A DNA stretch of 64,000 bases from Siphonodentalium dalli. Taxonomy: Eukaryota; Mollusca; Scaphopoda; Gadilida; Siphonodentaliidae. The stretch is taken from the NCBI GenBank assembly GCA_032622095.1, contig CP136066.1, forward strand, positions 157,627,152-157,691,151, read 5' to 3'. Below the pieces are notes generated by a model that was not told the DNA's origin, ran no database searches, and was given only the letters and a program-made list of their open reading frames with translations. Made by a program: the position numbers and the translations under genes. Of this stretch, positions 12,122 through 24,455 are shown in pieces (position 1 is the first letter of the stretch; each line of letters starts with the position of its first letter).

Positions 12122-13118
12122 GGAGCCCGAGAGTAAGAGATACATATATTCATTCAAACTGAGGGACCTTGAATCGTCAGAGGATTGCATATTAGAATGG
12201 CTCATTATATATTATAACACGATTGAGTCTGTACCATTCAATATAGTTTCCACAAAAAAAGTTACAATTGCCAAGAGATATGGAAATGTAGAGCAGGCCT
12301 GTTTAAAAATAGTGGTCACAGTGTGCAGTCAAATATGGTTACTTCTGAGATAAAGGAAAACACAGTCCGTAGCACATGACTTTTCAGGATCCTCCAATAG
12401 TGACATCTGACAAGGGTATATCTGCCCGATACAGAGGATTTATTTAATTTTTTAGAACAGACTCATCGCCTAACATAAACAACTCAAAATCTTGCTGTGT
12501 CTGGAACATATAGCTGCTATACTTGCATAACATCATTTCTTTTAAACTGAAAATGATTAGCCAGTATATAGCACCAGAACAGAGGAGCACCTGGACAAAT
12601 CTTTAAAACATCTGTATCTTCATGAAGATATGATAAACTAGATTGATTGATTGATACATCTCTATGTAAAACACAATTGTCGTCTTTTATTTTTTCGACT
12701 AATGTGTTTATGATGTTCATATTTCATGCTATAACGTCTGAAGTACACGCAGTTGTAAATAAATAAATACCTCTTTATTGGTGGGACAGATTAAACGCGA
12801 TAAACAAAATGATAATCGCTCCGACCTGACAAGGTGAGCCACTACTTATAATATTCCATGTGTAAGAATCATGTTTTGTGATGCCATCTGGATATACAAT
12901 TTATGAGAATACTTGTGTAACCATTTTAGAGCAAGAGTATTCTCTATTCCCACCAAATATCCACAGAGGGTTTCACATCACTTTAACCGGGGCAACGCCG
13001 GGTAACCCTGCTAGTATATACATAAAATACTTGGTATTTACATCCAGAATGCTTGGCACTGGGGCGTATGTCCATGTGGTGGGGTGGCAGCAAAAGAGTT
13101 AAAGGGGAACCAATCCAA

Positions 13119-13255
13119 TGCACTTGCACATGGGTTAGTTGATATGACACGAGTGCTGGCACGGAAGGATAGAACGAGAGGCGGCAGAGGCGCGGCCTCA
13201 AGTTCTATCCTTCCACCATGGCACAAGTGCTGTTTCAACAAACCCATTATCACAT
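13119..13255. repeat. Diverged inverted repeat
   Basis: Arms of about 60 bp share gtgctggcacggaaggat/atccttccaccatggcac and surround a G/C-rich loop. MITE-like, degraded, no target duplication resolved. Confidence 0.45.
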
Positions 13256-13267
13256 GTGTTATTCTAC

Positions 13268-13733
13268 CATATGTGACCCGCCATATCAAATCCAGTCGTA
13301 AGTCGGGATTTTTTTTTACCCTGCCAATGCATTCTCTTATATATGTGAGTCGACCATAGGTCGCCTCGCATATATAAGAGAATGCATTGGCCTAACAATT
13401 TTTTATCATTTAAAAAAAAAAAATGTTTCTTAAAATTTTTAGGACATAAAATAAAAAACATCCATTACCATGCAGGGAGCCCCACACATATATAGAAGCA
13501 TATAGAAGAGTGTTGTCTGCTCATGTTTGTCTGGGGCTCTGTATGTGTGAAATTATAAAATTGTTAAAGAATACAAGAAATAATTATTAAAATTGTAAAA
13601 AATTGTTAGGCCAATGCATTCTCTTATATATGTGAGGCGACCTATGGTCGACTCGCATATATAAGAGAATGCATTGGCACAGGGTAAAAAAATCCCGACT
13701 TACGACTGGATTTGATATGGCGGGTCACATATG
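13268..13733. mobile_element. MITE J: palindrome with two hairpin modules
   Basis: Terminal inverted repeats over 40 bp (catatgtgacccgccatatc...) enclose two copies of the gcattctcttatata hairpin module and a unique centre containing agggagccccacacatatat. The centre recurs at 51230-51370. The ends are unrelated to the CCCTTTC ends of MITE B although the hairpin module is the same. Confidence 0.75.
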
Positions 13734-14065
13734 TTTATTACACGTTTATTTAGGCACATATATAATGGGCTTGTTTTGTAATGTGTGATGATGCTTTATT
13801 TTATAGTTCCGGTTTCATGGTTCCGAACACATACATGTACATGTACCAGTATGTTAAGAATGTAAACATGTAACTGTTAAGCAAACTACTATATTAGCCT
13901 CTATTGTCTGCTGAGATTTTACTCAAACATATTTGTCTGTATAATAGAATACAAAGACAGAAAGGGATTGGATGACAAGTTCTTAAAACTTACACGGACC
14001 TCCATTCCCTCTCTGTTCATCTGGTTCCCAGAGTGTTATGCTGACTAAACATTTGAACTCAAAGT
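13734..14065. other. Intergenic, nothing recognised
   Basis: AT-rich. A cacgtttattta motif at 13740-13751 resembles the element end at 12111. No gene evidence. Confidence 0.3.
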
Positions 14066-14461
14066 TTAACCCTTTACCCAACAAACCGGCCAAAACCGGC
14101 CAAATAAAGCTTCAACAGCCTAAAATATCTTCGGTCTGTCTCAATAGAACCATACAAATATGGATATCATTGGAACCGGCTCCTTGACCACATTGTGATA
14201 GTTACAGTTATGCCCTGTGCCAATGCATTCTCTTATATATGCGAGTCGACCATAGGTCGCCTCGCATATATAAGAGAATGCATTGGCCTAAAAAAAATCT
14301 TTTTTTACCATTTTTTCTTACATTCTTTAACAATTTTATAATGTTTAATGTGTTAAGCCAATGCATTCTCTTATATATGCGAGGCGACCTACATGTATGG
14401 TCGACTCGCATATATAAGAGAATGCATTGGCACAGGGCCCTTCTGTTGGGTAAAGGGTTAA
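14066..14461. mobile_element. TTAA-flanked MITE with CCCTTTACCCAACA ends
   Basis: TTAA at 14066-14069 and 14458-14461; 14-bp inverted ends ccctttacccaaca. Inside are two hairpin modules (14217-14291 and 14356-14436), each close to a perfect palindrome around tcgac...gtcga. piggyBac-type by target and end sequence (inference). The apparent open frames across the palindromes are by-products. Confidence 0.75.
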
Positions 14462-16034
14462 TAATATCCATCAGTATTTTTGGCCTATATCAAAGTTCAA
14501 GTTGAGTGTCCAGACCACCTTAATCTACATGTATCAGTGTACTTAGCCTACAATGCAGATGAAGGCAACAATTCGATCATGTATATGCATGATTGGGATA
14601 AAAATCGTGAGATGAATGGCTGCAAATATTGAGTCATTTATTTGAGCAGAATTATTCACCGATAGACATACATACAATGATACATGTACATTAATGGTTT
14701 CACCAACAGAACACTGCAGATAATTTCTTTATAAATTATTAGGCAAAAAAAACAGACAAAAATTCTGGTTCGGGTTTCCCTACCTGACCTATTTTAATTA
14801 AACCCCCTTACCCTAAAGAATTTTTCAAGAAATGTTTCTGAATTCTTTTATAAATTTTTATTTTTTTTATTTTAATGTCTCAAAATTGCTGTTATCTTTC
14901 AAAGCATTGTGGTCTTTGCAGTTCATACCAAGATAATCAAAATTAATATGATAAGAATCTTGCAGAAGACACGTAAAGAATGTAAAAAAAAACAATTTTT
15001 TTCTTTGGCCTAAGAATAACCTGTCTCCCAAATTTGGATAGAAAATTCATGACAATATTGAATAGTACTGTATTCATGTTATTACGTGCGCTCGCGCAAC
15101 AGTATGGCGATCAGACAGATTCGTAGCTTGGTAGCGTGGTAGCTTGGTGTCACACTCCATGACGTCACCAAAAACGACGTAAAACCTCGTGGCGTTCTGA
15201 CATTTTTACTGTGCCGCGTTTTTGCTATGTTTATTTTATGTGTTGTTTTCGTTTATTTGTTTGTCTCCGATATCGCCATTTGTCAGGATTCCCTGTTTCT
15301 ATATTTAAAACTGGCATGCTCGTAGTTGGCCTCGATTTCGATTTTTTCTCCCAGGTCAAAATTCGTCAGAGTTATGACAAAAATAGATCGACCTACATTT
15401 TCTCCATCAGAAATCTACACCAAAGAGTCTATAGACTCCTTCGGGACCTACATAGACTCCTTCATTTGGGTATTTCCACTTATAATTGGGAAGTTTTATC
15501 ATTTTCGGTTCGTGCGAAGACCTCTTTTTATCGTGCGGGAAAAGACAGACATTCAAAACGCGATTTTGTAATTCGACGCAATAGGCTGAATAGCCTAACC
15601 TTCAGCAGAGTTCCGGGTCAAATACGACGAATGACGTAACACAAAACAAAACGCATTTGTTAACACAAACACCGTTTTAAGAGTTTATTATTACATACAA
15701 TGATCGGTATTGATTAATTATTGATTAATTATTGATATGTATTGTTGCATATTGGAACAGTACTAATTATTTCTTATAATTGCTCCTTTGGTCAACTTTG
15801 ACTATCGGAAAATGAAAATGAAAATATGCCGCTGAAAAAAATGTAATCGATATTAAAGTCTCATCATTTCGGCAACATGGAATTGGTTTTAATTACTTAA
15901 ATGATTAATATAGTAATTTGCCTTTTATCTGTGATGAAATGAGAAATGGTAATTGTCTTTTTTTTTGCTAACATTAAATTAAATTAAATAAATTAAGTAA
16001 AATACAGTGAAATTATTTTTTAAAGTATTGTTTA
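14462..16034. other. Intergenic; CpG-richer patch near 15081-15640
   Basis: 14462-15080 is AT-rich with nothing recognised. 15081-15640 has more CpG, a cre-like tgacgtca at about 15161 and an open + frame of 142 codons at 15211-15639. That frame overlaps another open frame in a different phase and matches no family I know; I treat it as non-coding or an unknown transposon remnant. 15641-16034 is A/T-rich. Confidence 0.3.
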
Positions 16035-16756
16035 CTAGCAGGTTAGCCCGCCACTGGCAGCATTCGTCTCATGGCTTTGTTTCAGAAACATGACATTTTT
16101 TTAATTTAACCAAATTTCAAGTCGATAACTCAACCCGTTTCCGAGATCTGGTCTGCGTCACAAGGGCTCGGCGACCCGATAAAAGTCGTACCCGGGGCAA
16201 GATACATTCACCTACCAAATTTCAAGTCGATAGCTCCACCCGTTTGCGAGATAACGCATTCTTTGTTTTTCAATGAGTTAATTTATGGTACCCGTCCTCC
16301 CCGTCCTAAACTTCAGAGCGGACAGTCAATTAATCCCGTCGTGAAATCCCTCTGCATAATATTTCGAGCTCTTAGATCAATTCTGCCTTTTTAGTTGCAT
16401 TTCGTCCGCATCCGTATTTCGGACGCATGGGGTCAGTCGTTTAGCCACGTCCATTGCAATCCGCATCGGACGCATGGGGTATCGTTTAGCCACGTCCATT
16501 GCAATAAAGAGCGTTAATTGTTAAAACCTCCGTATAAGGTATAGATAAAGAGCGTTATTGCCTTAACCCCCGCCGTGCCTTTGCGGTGATTTGGGAGTGG
16601 ATAAAGGGTGCTCAGAGCTTCTCGAAAACACGACTACGGCGGTATCGGTTTATTTTACACTTACATACGAAATTTGATCTCAATCTGTACACGCGTTTTG
16701 GATTCTATGAAGTACACACACACATATATACGAAGTCTCAAAATATATAGTATAGA
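16035..16756 (-). mobile_element. Second Helitron-like element family
   Basis: On the minus strand it starts A|TCTATACTATATATTTTG, followed by a (gt)n run, and ends cctgCTAG|T. The same TC...CTAG logic and A/T insertion context as the element at 8117-13014, but little shared interior. It contains gccacgtccattgcaat repeated twice (about 16443 and 16490). About 720 bp, non-coding. Confidence 0.5.
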
Positions 16757-16905
16757 TTACATTTTTGCGCACGTTGGCATCTCTCTGAGTGCATTCTAGT
16801 TCGCTATGGGCATCTAGACACCTCAAAGGTGTCGTAACACTGCTTATGGGGATCTTTCAGTATAGGACACATGCATTCTGATGAGAATTATTTTCCGTAC
16901 ATTCA

Positions 16906-17172
16906 AGCTTGGAAATAGTGTGTCTGACATTTGCAGAATGAGGTCCCAGAGGGTGAATTTAGTGACACTATCATGCACGATGAACTATCATCACCTAATT
17001 CACCCTCTGGGAATACTCATTCTGCTTTGGACTCAACTGCTATGGGAGAACTACTTGTAGGATTGAAGTTCCCCAGTTGAAGTTGGTGATGTTCCCCATT
17101 AGTCACCTCGAATATGCATTTCATATTCTGCAAATTAGGGGATATAAAAACTGAACAGAAGGGAAAAATTAA
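16906..17172. mobile_element. MITE C, right-truncated
   Basis: Left palindromic pair (gcagaatgaggtcccagagg / ccctctgggaatactcattc) and part of the centre are present. The copy stops where dispersed repeat F starts (ctagaggtgtgactgtccc). Confidence 0.65.
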
Positions 17173-17665
17173 CTAGAGGTGTGACTGTCCCAATGGGACT
17201 ACGGATACCCCCCCCCCCCTGTATTTAAAATACTAAGATGTTTCACATGTCAGTAAATATTTAGTTAAAATAATAAAATAACAGTTCCCATTGCAGGTGT
17301 ACAACCATAACCCTAATCTTAAACCTATTGACCGAAAAATGTAGGAATAAAAGCTTGGACAAAATTATGCATGTCGAAAAAGGGGAATAACTCCACACAA
17401 AAAATGTCGGACAGACGTCATAATCGCAGGTGCACAGGTTCCCATGGTACTAAATATCAGTGCCAAGATTAAAAAACATTGACTGAAAAATGTAGGAATA
17501 AAAGCTCGGACAAAATTATGCATGTTGCAAAAACATTTCTAAGTCGAAAAAGGGGGATACCTCCACCAAAAAATGTCAGACAGACGTCATAATCGCAGGT
17601 GCACAGGTTCCCATGGTACTAAATATCTGTGCCAAGTTTAAAAAAAATTGACCTAAAAATGTATG
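17172..17665 (+). repeat. Dispersed repeat F, uninterrupted copy
   Basis: Contains gcaggtgcacaggttcccat twice (about 17427 and 17597), so the copy is partly duplicated. At 17460-17480 it holds the intact sequence (gccaagattaaaaaacattg) that is the empty version of the LINE insertion site at 29563-30120. Confidence 0.7.
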
Positions 17666-17789
17666 AACAAGACAGTCAAAGACTGTGGGGTCGATCACCA
17701 GACTGCAAAGACTGATAAGACTGGGACTTTGGAGACCATAACAGTTAGAACTTTTCATAATCACTTTAAAAAAGTAGATCTAAACAGGA

Positions 17790-18607
17790 TATGTAGATAG
17801 AGAGGCTTCATGTACCAACTGTACGCTACTGATCACTCCTTTAATGATCTTATTAGACACAAAAGTGTTAAGTCCCCATAGCCCCGTCATTTCTTAACAG
17901 GTTGCCTTATGTTAACAAATCTGAATCTCAGTCACTAAATTATCCTCCATACTATATGTAAGCTAAATAGTCCAACCTATCTTGAGAAGACATTTTAAGT
18001 ATTACTATAGAGGCATACAGTTATGTCTCGGGTCCCATCCTATATCTGATGGTAGATGAGAAGAAGTCGTTTTTAAGAATTACCATGGAGGGCAAGAGTT
18101 ATGGCCCTGGCTTCACAACCATTTGAAAGAGTGACCTCATTTGAACAAATCTGAATGTGAATCACCTAGGGAAAATCCACACCAAATATGAACCCATTCA
18201 GTCTTATGATCTAGAGAAGATGTTCACAGAATTGTTGACAGATTGATGGACGGACAGAAAGATGAACAGGTGACAGATGAGAAGTGATGACTATAGCTTC
18301 GTCTCAGGTGAGCTCAAAAATTACATTTCATTGAACAAATCTGTAAATCACCTCCCCAACACTGTGGGGACATTCCTGCAAGAATATGACATTATCTTAT
18401 TATACCAGTAGCGTACAGCATAGATACATGTAGTGTGGGTGGGGTCTCTGCCCCTATTTGAACAAACATAAATCCCCATCTCTGATATCTATTCATCTTA
18501 TAATTATAAACATTCGCTTTTAAGAGTTGAAGTTAATTGATTTTCCAAAAAGGCCCTCATTGGAACAGATCTAAACATGCCACCCAAGGACCCTGCATAC
18601 ACAAATA
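17790..18607 (+). repeat. Dispersed repeat E, split by the element at 18611
   Basis: Carries the usual E words (gaatgtgaatcacct, atgaacccattc) and an internal tctcaggtgagctc end at about 18300. The last part (cacaaatataa) continues at 22271 (gctaaataga) beyond the inserted element. Confidence 0.6.
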
Positions 18608-18610
18608 TAA

Positions 18611-21600
18611 GGCCACATAAAAATGCAACTTCGTTTCTCAAGGACCGCACCGTCTTAAAAAACTGTGCGCATTGGCACTTTTTATCGCCGGCTTATAATA
18701 AGCTTACTACCCTACCGCGCGTTCCCAATTTTCACTGTTGAGATTGGCAGGATGAAAGCAATGTAAGTATATAGAGTTATGCCTCTTTGGTGGTAAAAGT
18801 ACACCGGATTCCGGGTTGCAAGATCGAGCGCACCTCCTCGTTGTTTCCGGTATGAAAAATAGCCACGCTCGTAACTAATAAATGTTGCCGTGTTTGGAAG
18901 AAGCTGGGAGCACCTCTTCAACACCTTGTACCATGGACAGTTATACCATGCCCTAATACACTTTCTTTTCAATTCCTTCAGGAGAAAGTTATTGATGAAA
19001 AAAAAACGGATAATTCTTACTGAATACCGAGAGGAAACTCAGGCGAACAATTCTGAAATCACTTTTCACACTGTTTCAAGTTCCCGTTTCAAAATTGAAA
19101 ACATCGGATTTTTATTGTGTTGATGAACAGTTAAATGCCTCTGATGTTGCAACAACGTTCGGATATTCGGTTGATACATACAACTCGAAATAATTATAAA
19201 AAAGGATGACATTGATGTTACAGTTCCAAATTATGCTGGTGATTCATGTATTTAAAAAAAAAAACACCTTTGAACTTCTATTCTAATGAAGAAGGAAAGT
19301 ACCACATTTCCAACATACAACAGTAAACCAAGAAGAGATGATTTATCGAGAGACTTTGTGTGTTTCAATGAAATGAGAACACTTGGATTTCAAAAGGCAT
19401 GCTCTTTATCAATGAAAGTGTCAATGACACTGTAGCTCAACTTAGGTAGGGGAATAATTTTATGGTTGACAGTAAATGGAGGAATAGGAAAGGTGCTAAT
19501 TGAAATGTCTAATTAAGACAAGATGTACATGTCCATATCAACATTCATGACAAGTTTTATAATCATCGGATCAGGGATGAGGTGATTATGGTGTGCCAAA
19601 GGATTTAGTGATGCAAAGAGTAAATTCTAAATTGGCCACCGGCAGCCATGTTTTTTTCCGAATTACATCAAAATGACTCATTCCCATCTATCTACATGTC
19701 AATGTCAACAGTCTTTACAAATCTCATAATGATCTGACCAAAGGTAAGACCTGTAGCCTGTGCCAAAGGATTTAGTCATGCAAAGAGTAAAATCCAAGAT
19801 GGCTGCTGGCGGCCATGTTTTTAGGCCGAATGACCCCAAAAGGACTCGTTCCCATCTACATGTCATTATTAACATCCATAACACATTTCATGATCAGACG
19901 AACAGTACGACCTGTAGCCCGCGCCAATGGATTGAATTTTTAAATCCAAGATGGCTGCCAGCGGCCATGTTTTTTGGCCAAATGACCCCAAAATGACTCG
20001 TTCCCATCTAAATGTCAATATTCATGACAAATTTCATAAAGATTAGACCAAAGGTACGACCTGTAGCCCGTGCCAAAGGATTTAGTCATGCAAAGAGTAA
20101 AATCCAAGATGGCTGCTGGCGGCCATGTTTTTCCGCCAAACGACCCCAAAATGACTCGTTCCCATCTACATGTCATTTTTAATATCCATGACAAATTTCA
20201 TGAAGTTCCGATCAAAGCTACGACCTGTAGCCCGCGCCAAAGGATTTAGTCATGCAAAGAGTAAAATCCAAGATGGCTGCTGGCGGCCATGTTTTTTGGC
20301 TGAACGACCCCAAAATGACTCGTTCCCATCTACATGTCAATATTAACATCCATGACAAATCTCATGATGATCAGACGAACAGTACGACCTGTAGCCCGCG
20401 CCAATGGATTGAATTTTGAAATCCAAAATGATCGCCAGCGGCCATGTTTTTCAGCCGAATGACCCCAAAATGACTCGTTCTCATCTACATGTCAATGTCA
20501 ACAATCATGACATATCTCTATAAAGATTAGACCAAAGGTACGACCTGTAGCCCGCGCCAAAGGATTTAGTCATGCAAAGAGTAAAATCCAAGATGGCTGC
20601 TGGCGGCCATGTTTTTCGGCCAAACGACCCCAAAATGACTCGTTCCCATCTACATGTACATGTCATTTTTAATATCCATGACAAGTTTCATGAAGTTCCG
20701 ATCAAAGCTACGACCTGTAGCCCGCGCCAAAGGATTTAGTCATGCAAAGAGTAAAATCCAAGATGGCGGCTGGCGGCCATGTTTTTCGACCAAACGACCC
20801 CAAAATGACTCGTTCCGATCTATATGTCATTTTTAATATCCATGACAAATTTCATGAAGTTCTGATCAAAGCTACGACATGTAGCCCGTGCCAAAGGATT
20901 TAGTCATGCAAAGAGTAAAATCCAAGATGGCTGCTGGCGGCCATGTTTTTTGGCTGAACGACCCCAAAATGACTCGTTCCCATCTACATGTCAATATTAA
21001 CATCCATGACAAATTTCATGATGATCAGACGAACAGTACGACCTGTAGCCCGCGCCAATGGATTGAATTTTGAAATCCAAAATGATCGCCAGCGGCCATG
21101 TTTTTCGGCCGAATGACCCCAAAATGACTCGTTCTCATCTACATGTCAATGTCAACAATCATGACATATCTCTATAAAGATTAGACCAAAGGTATGACCT
21201 GTAGCCCGCGCCAAAGGATTTAGTCATGCAAAGAGTAAAATCCAAGATGGCTGCTGGCGGCCACGTTTTTCAGCCGAACGACCCCAAAATGACTCGTTCC
21301 CATCTACATGTCATTTTTAACATCCATGACAAATTTCAGGAAGTTCCGATCAAAGCTACGCCTGTAGCCCGCGCCAAAGGATTTAGTCATGCAAAGAGTA
21401 AAATCCAAGATGGCTGCTGGCGGCCATGTTTTTTGGCCAAACGACCCCAAAATGACTCGTTCCCATCTACATGTCAATGTCAACATTCATGACAAATTTC
21501 ATAAAGATCAGACCAAAGGTACGACCTGTAGCCTGTGCCAAAGGAAATTGTTGACGGACACACGCATACACGCACACACGGACGACGGACGCCAAACCAT

Positions 21601-22267
21601 GGCAATAGCCAATGGATTGAATTTTGAAATCCAAAATGGCCGCCAGCGGCCATGTTTTTTGGCCGAATGACCCCAAAATGACTCGTTCCCATCTACATGT
21701 CAATGTCAACATTCATGACAAATTTCATAAAGATCAGACCAAAGGTACGACCTGTAGCCTGTGCCAAAGGAAATTGTTGACGGACACACGCATACACGCA
21801 CACACGGACGACGGACGCCAAACCATGGCAATAGCTCAAACTTACAAATTAAGTTGAGCTAAAAATGTTTGAACATTTCATTGGGTATAATGACCCCAAA
21901 AATTAAAAAATAATAAAATTTGTCTGCTTCTACATGTATATCATTTCTAATTGCATATATAAATTCCTTCCCAAATGGAATATAGTTTCAGACTTTCAGA
22001 TACTTTCCCATTTCAGATCTGTTATCATTTAGCTGCATGTACTCTGTCCACCACCTACCGGTAAGGCTTTCCATGTTATATGATAAATTTGAATTTGAAT
22101 AAGGATTGTTTTGTTACACGGTATCATTAAAATAAAATTATAAAAAACAAAAACCTGCCTCCCTCATCTGAAAAATTTGAAATAAATAATAATAACATAT
22201 ACCTGCCTCCCTCATCACTTTTGAAAAAAAAATTCCTTGAGAAACAAACACCTTTTTTTATGTGGCC
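18611..22267. mobile_element. Harbinger-like non-autonomous element, 3.66 kb
   Basis: Ends ggccacataaaaatgcaac and the inverse of ccttttttta-tgtggcc; both inner ends contain gtttctcaagga. Flanks TAA (18608-18610) and TTA (22268-22270) fit a 3-bp TWA duplication, typical of PIF/Harbinger, with one mismatch. The host sequence reads continuously as repeat E if the element is removed. It carries repeat D (19411-21863). No transposase seen; the open frame at 18890-19123 is unrecognised. Confidence 0.55.
19411..21863 (+). repeat. Repeat D with ~163-bp tandem array
   Basis: Begins atgaaagtgtcaatgacac-tgtagctcaactt and ends aagttgagcta. Between about 19597 and 21832 lie some 13 units of roughly 160-165 bp (aggatttagtcatgcaaaga, cgaccccaaaatgactcgtt). 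A variant unit (caatggattgaattttgaaa) alternates with the main type, giving a higher-order pattern of about 653 bp. Other copies: 40099-41020, 54610-55334, 57585-58847. Open frames across the units are by-products. Confidence 0.8.
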
Positions 22268-22270
22268 TTA

Positions 22271-22547
22271 GCTAAATAGACTTGATGGTTCTTGAGTAGT
22301 AATAGTTGTTAGAATTACTATGGAGGGAAAACATTATGGCCCTGGCATCCCTCCTATTTGACCTGATGAACTTATTTGAACAAATCTGAATGTGAGTCAC
22401 ATACAGGTAGGGAATGGATGGATGGAAGGACACTCCGACAGACCAACAGATTTAATCCAATATACCCCCCCCCCCCACTTTTTTGTCCATAATAAGGTAT
22501 GAGGTCACATAGCTAAGTGGTTAAGAAAATAATATTGGAACACCCAA
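22271..22547. repeat. Dispersed repeat E continuation
   Basis: Continues the E copy split by the 18611-22267 element, ending in a C-run (tatacccccccccc) near 22462. Non-coding. Confidence 0.5.
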
Positions 22548-23038
22548 GCGTGAATTTAGTGTGTCTGAGGTCCCAAAAGGGTGAATGTAGTGATGCTATT
22601 CTGTAAGGTAGGCTAGCATCACCAAATTCACCATCTGGGAACCCAATTTTACTTAGTCCTCAACTGCTGTGGGAGACATAGGGACAGACAGAAGTTCTCC
22701 AGCTAAAGTTGGTGACATTACTGACATGACAGTATGCGCACCCATTTGACACCTCAATTATGCATTTTAAAATCTTAACAGAAGGGAAAAGAGCTGCTAA
22801 AAATGTCAATTTGAGACTCTAGATACTTCCCAGAAGATATGACATATGACAGTATGCGCACCCATTTGACACCTCAATTATGCATTTTAAAATCTTAACA
22901 GAAGGGAAAAGAGCTGCTAAAAATGTCAATTTGAGACTCTAGATACTTCCCAGAAGTACCCTGCCGTGCAGGGTAGCATAATTAAATTCACCCTCTGGGA
23001 ACCTCATTCTACAAATGCCAGACACACTTAAAGCTCTG
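22548..23038. mobile_element. MITE C with internal 120-bp tandem duplication
   Basis: Palindromic arms at both ends as in other C copies. The centre is duplicated: 22727-22840 and 22847-22960 are identical to the eye at a 120-bp offset (agtatgcgcacccatttgac in both). Confidence 0.7.
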
Positions 23039-24455
23039 AGAAAAGGAATTTAATCTGATATTAATGACCAGTGTAATGTAAACAATGATGGTGCTACTGA
23101 CAACTTTAGAAAACAAATTTACAACACCATTAATCTCATTTAAATTATGAATGACATGAATACACTCCCTGGGGACTCACCCAGTGACCTCATTTGAACA
23201 AATCACAGTCACCCAAGGTACGCTCATACCAAATATGAACCCATTCGGCCCGACAACTTCAGAAAAGAAGTTGTTTTAAGAATTACTATGTGGAAAAATA
23301 GTTATGGTCCTGACATCAAAACTATTTGACTTGGTGACCTCATTTGAACAAATCTGAATAAGAGTCACCTACGGAACATCCACACCAAATATAAACCCAA
23401 TCGGTCTGATGGTTTCAGAGGAGAAGGTGTTTAAAGAATTGTTGACGGACGGACGGACGGACAGACGGACGAGGAGTGATGACTATAGTGGAGCTATAGA
23501 CTTCGTCTCAGGTGAGCTAAAAAGTTGACGGACAGACGGACGGACGAGGAGTTGGCTAGTGTATTTGGTGATGCTAGACTGCTATGCAGGGTAGCATAAC
23601 TAAATTCACACTCTGGGGACCTCATTCTGCAAATGCCAGACACACTAAATTCAGGTTAGAGAACAATAATTTGTTTTGATTTTATTTTAATAACACACAC
23701 TGGCATGAGTGCTAGCTGAGAATTAGTTCACACCTGTCAGCCTGATAAACATCTCAATTGATGACTGTGTGTGTATTTAGATTAACTCTCTCTCTCTCTG
23801 TCTGTAGCTAATACAATTGACTTAATCTGCTGGTGGGAGAGATCCTGTGAGTTAGGAGATGAGATAGGGTGGAATGCTGTTGGTTGGGGGCAGGGTGGGG
23901 TTCTGGGTCATTTGGGGGAGGGTGATAATTTTTTTTTTTGTATGATAAATTGATCAAGGAGTTCCTAAATTTTTTATTTATTTTTTTGGAATTATGGCCC
24001 TGGCTCCACCTCTATTTGACCCAGTGACCCCATTTGAACAAATCCGAACCCCAGTCATTCAATGACCCCCATACCAAATATAAACTAAATCGGCATAATG
24101 GTTCTAGACAAGAAGTCGTTATAAGAATTACCAAGGAGGAATATAGTTATGGCCCTGGTTTCGCAACTATTTGACACAGTGACCTCATTTGAACAAATCT
24201 GAATGACAGTCACCTAGGGAACATCCACACCAAATATGATAAAAATGCAAAAATGTAATTTTTTTGTTTTTTGTTTTTAGAGTTATGTCCCTGGCTCTGC
24301 CCCTATTTGACCCAGTGACCCAATTTGAACAAATCTGAATGAGAGTCAGAGGTTTCAGAGGAGAAGATGTTTTTTAAAAAGTTGACGGACAGACGGACGG
24401 ACGATGAGGAGTGATGACTATAGCTCCACCAGAGACTTCGTCTCAGGTGAGCTAA
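23039..24455 (+). repeat. Mosaic of repeat E copies and a MITE C end
   Basis: E copies at about 23150-23530 and 23990-24455, both ending tctcaggtgagcta after GACG/GGAC runs. A truncated MITE C lies at 23545-23660. 23661-23989 holds a (ct)n run, G-rich sequence and T-runs with no recognised gene. Confidence 0.6.

Larger units (their letters stand above)
8117..13014 (+). mobile_element. Helitron-like element, composite copy 1
   Basis: Starts A|TCTATATTTGCG followed by a (gtct)n run, and ends accctgCTAG|T. It contains several diverged sub-repeats of roughly 250 bp (ttagcgccgatttccacc, agagatgggg...). A second copy lies inverted at 51465-53709 with the same ends and the same A/T insertion context. 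TC...CTAG ends between A and T fit Helitron/Helentron-type non-autonomous elements. A second start-like sequence at about 9403 suggests internal duplication. No Rep/helicase coding seen. Interrupted by insertions at 9484-10368 and 11110-12121. Confidence 0.55.

Noticed and set aside
12108-12353. 81-codon frame with protein-like look
   Set aside because: Lies in the Helitron-like element; the matching region of the second copy (about 52030-52150, inverted) does not preserve it as a gene.
14208-14505. Open frames of 87-88 codons on both strands
   Set aside because: They run through palindromic hairpin modules; both strands read alike because the DNA is its own inverse.
15155-15170. cre-like tgacgtca as a promoter element
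   Set aside because: A single 8-bp palindrome with no gene next to it; another at about 29180 shows it is common here.
15211-15639. 142-codon + frame
   Set aside because: Overlaps another open frame, has no recognisable domain and no splice or promoter support.
20654-21857. Series of 60-93-codon frames in the repeat D array
   Set aside because: Same peptide words recur every ~163 bp with the DNA unit; by-products of a tandem repeat.
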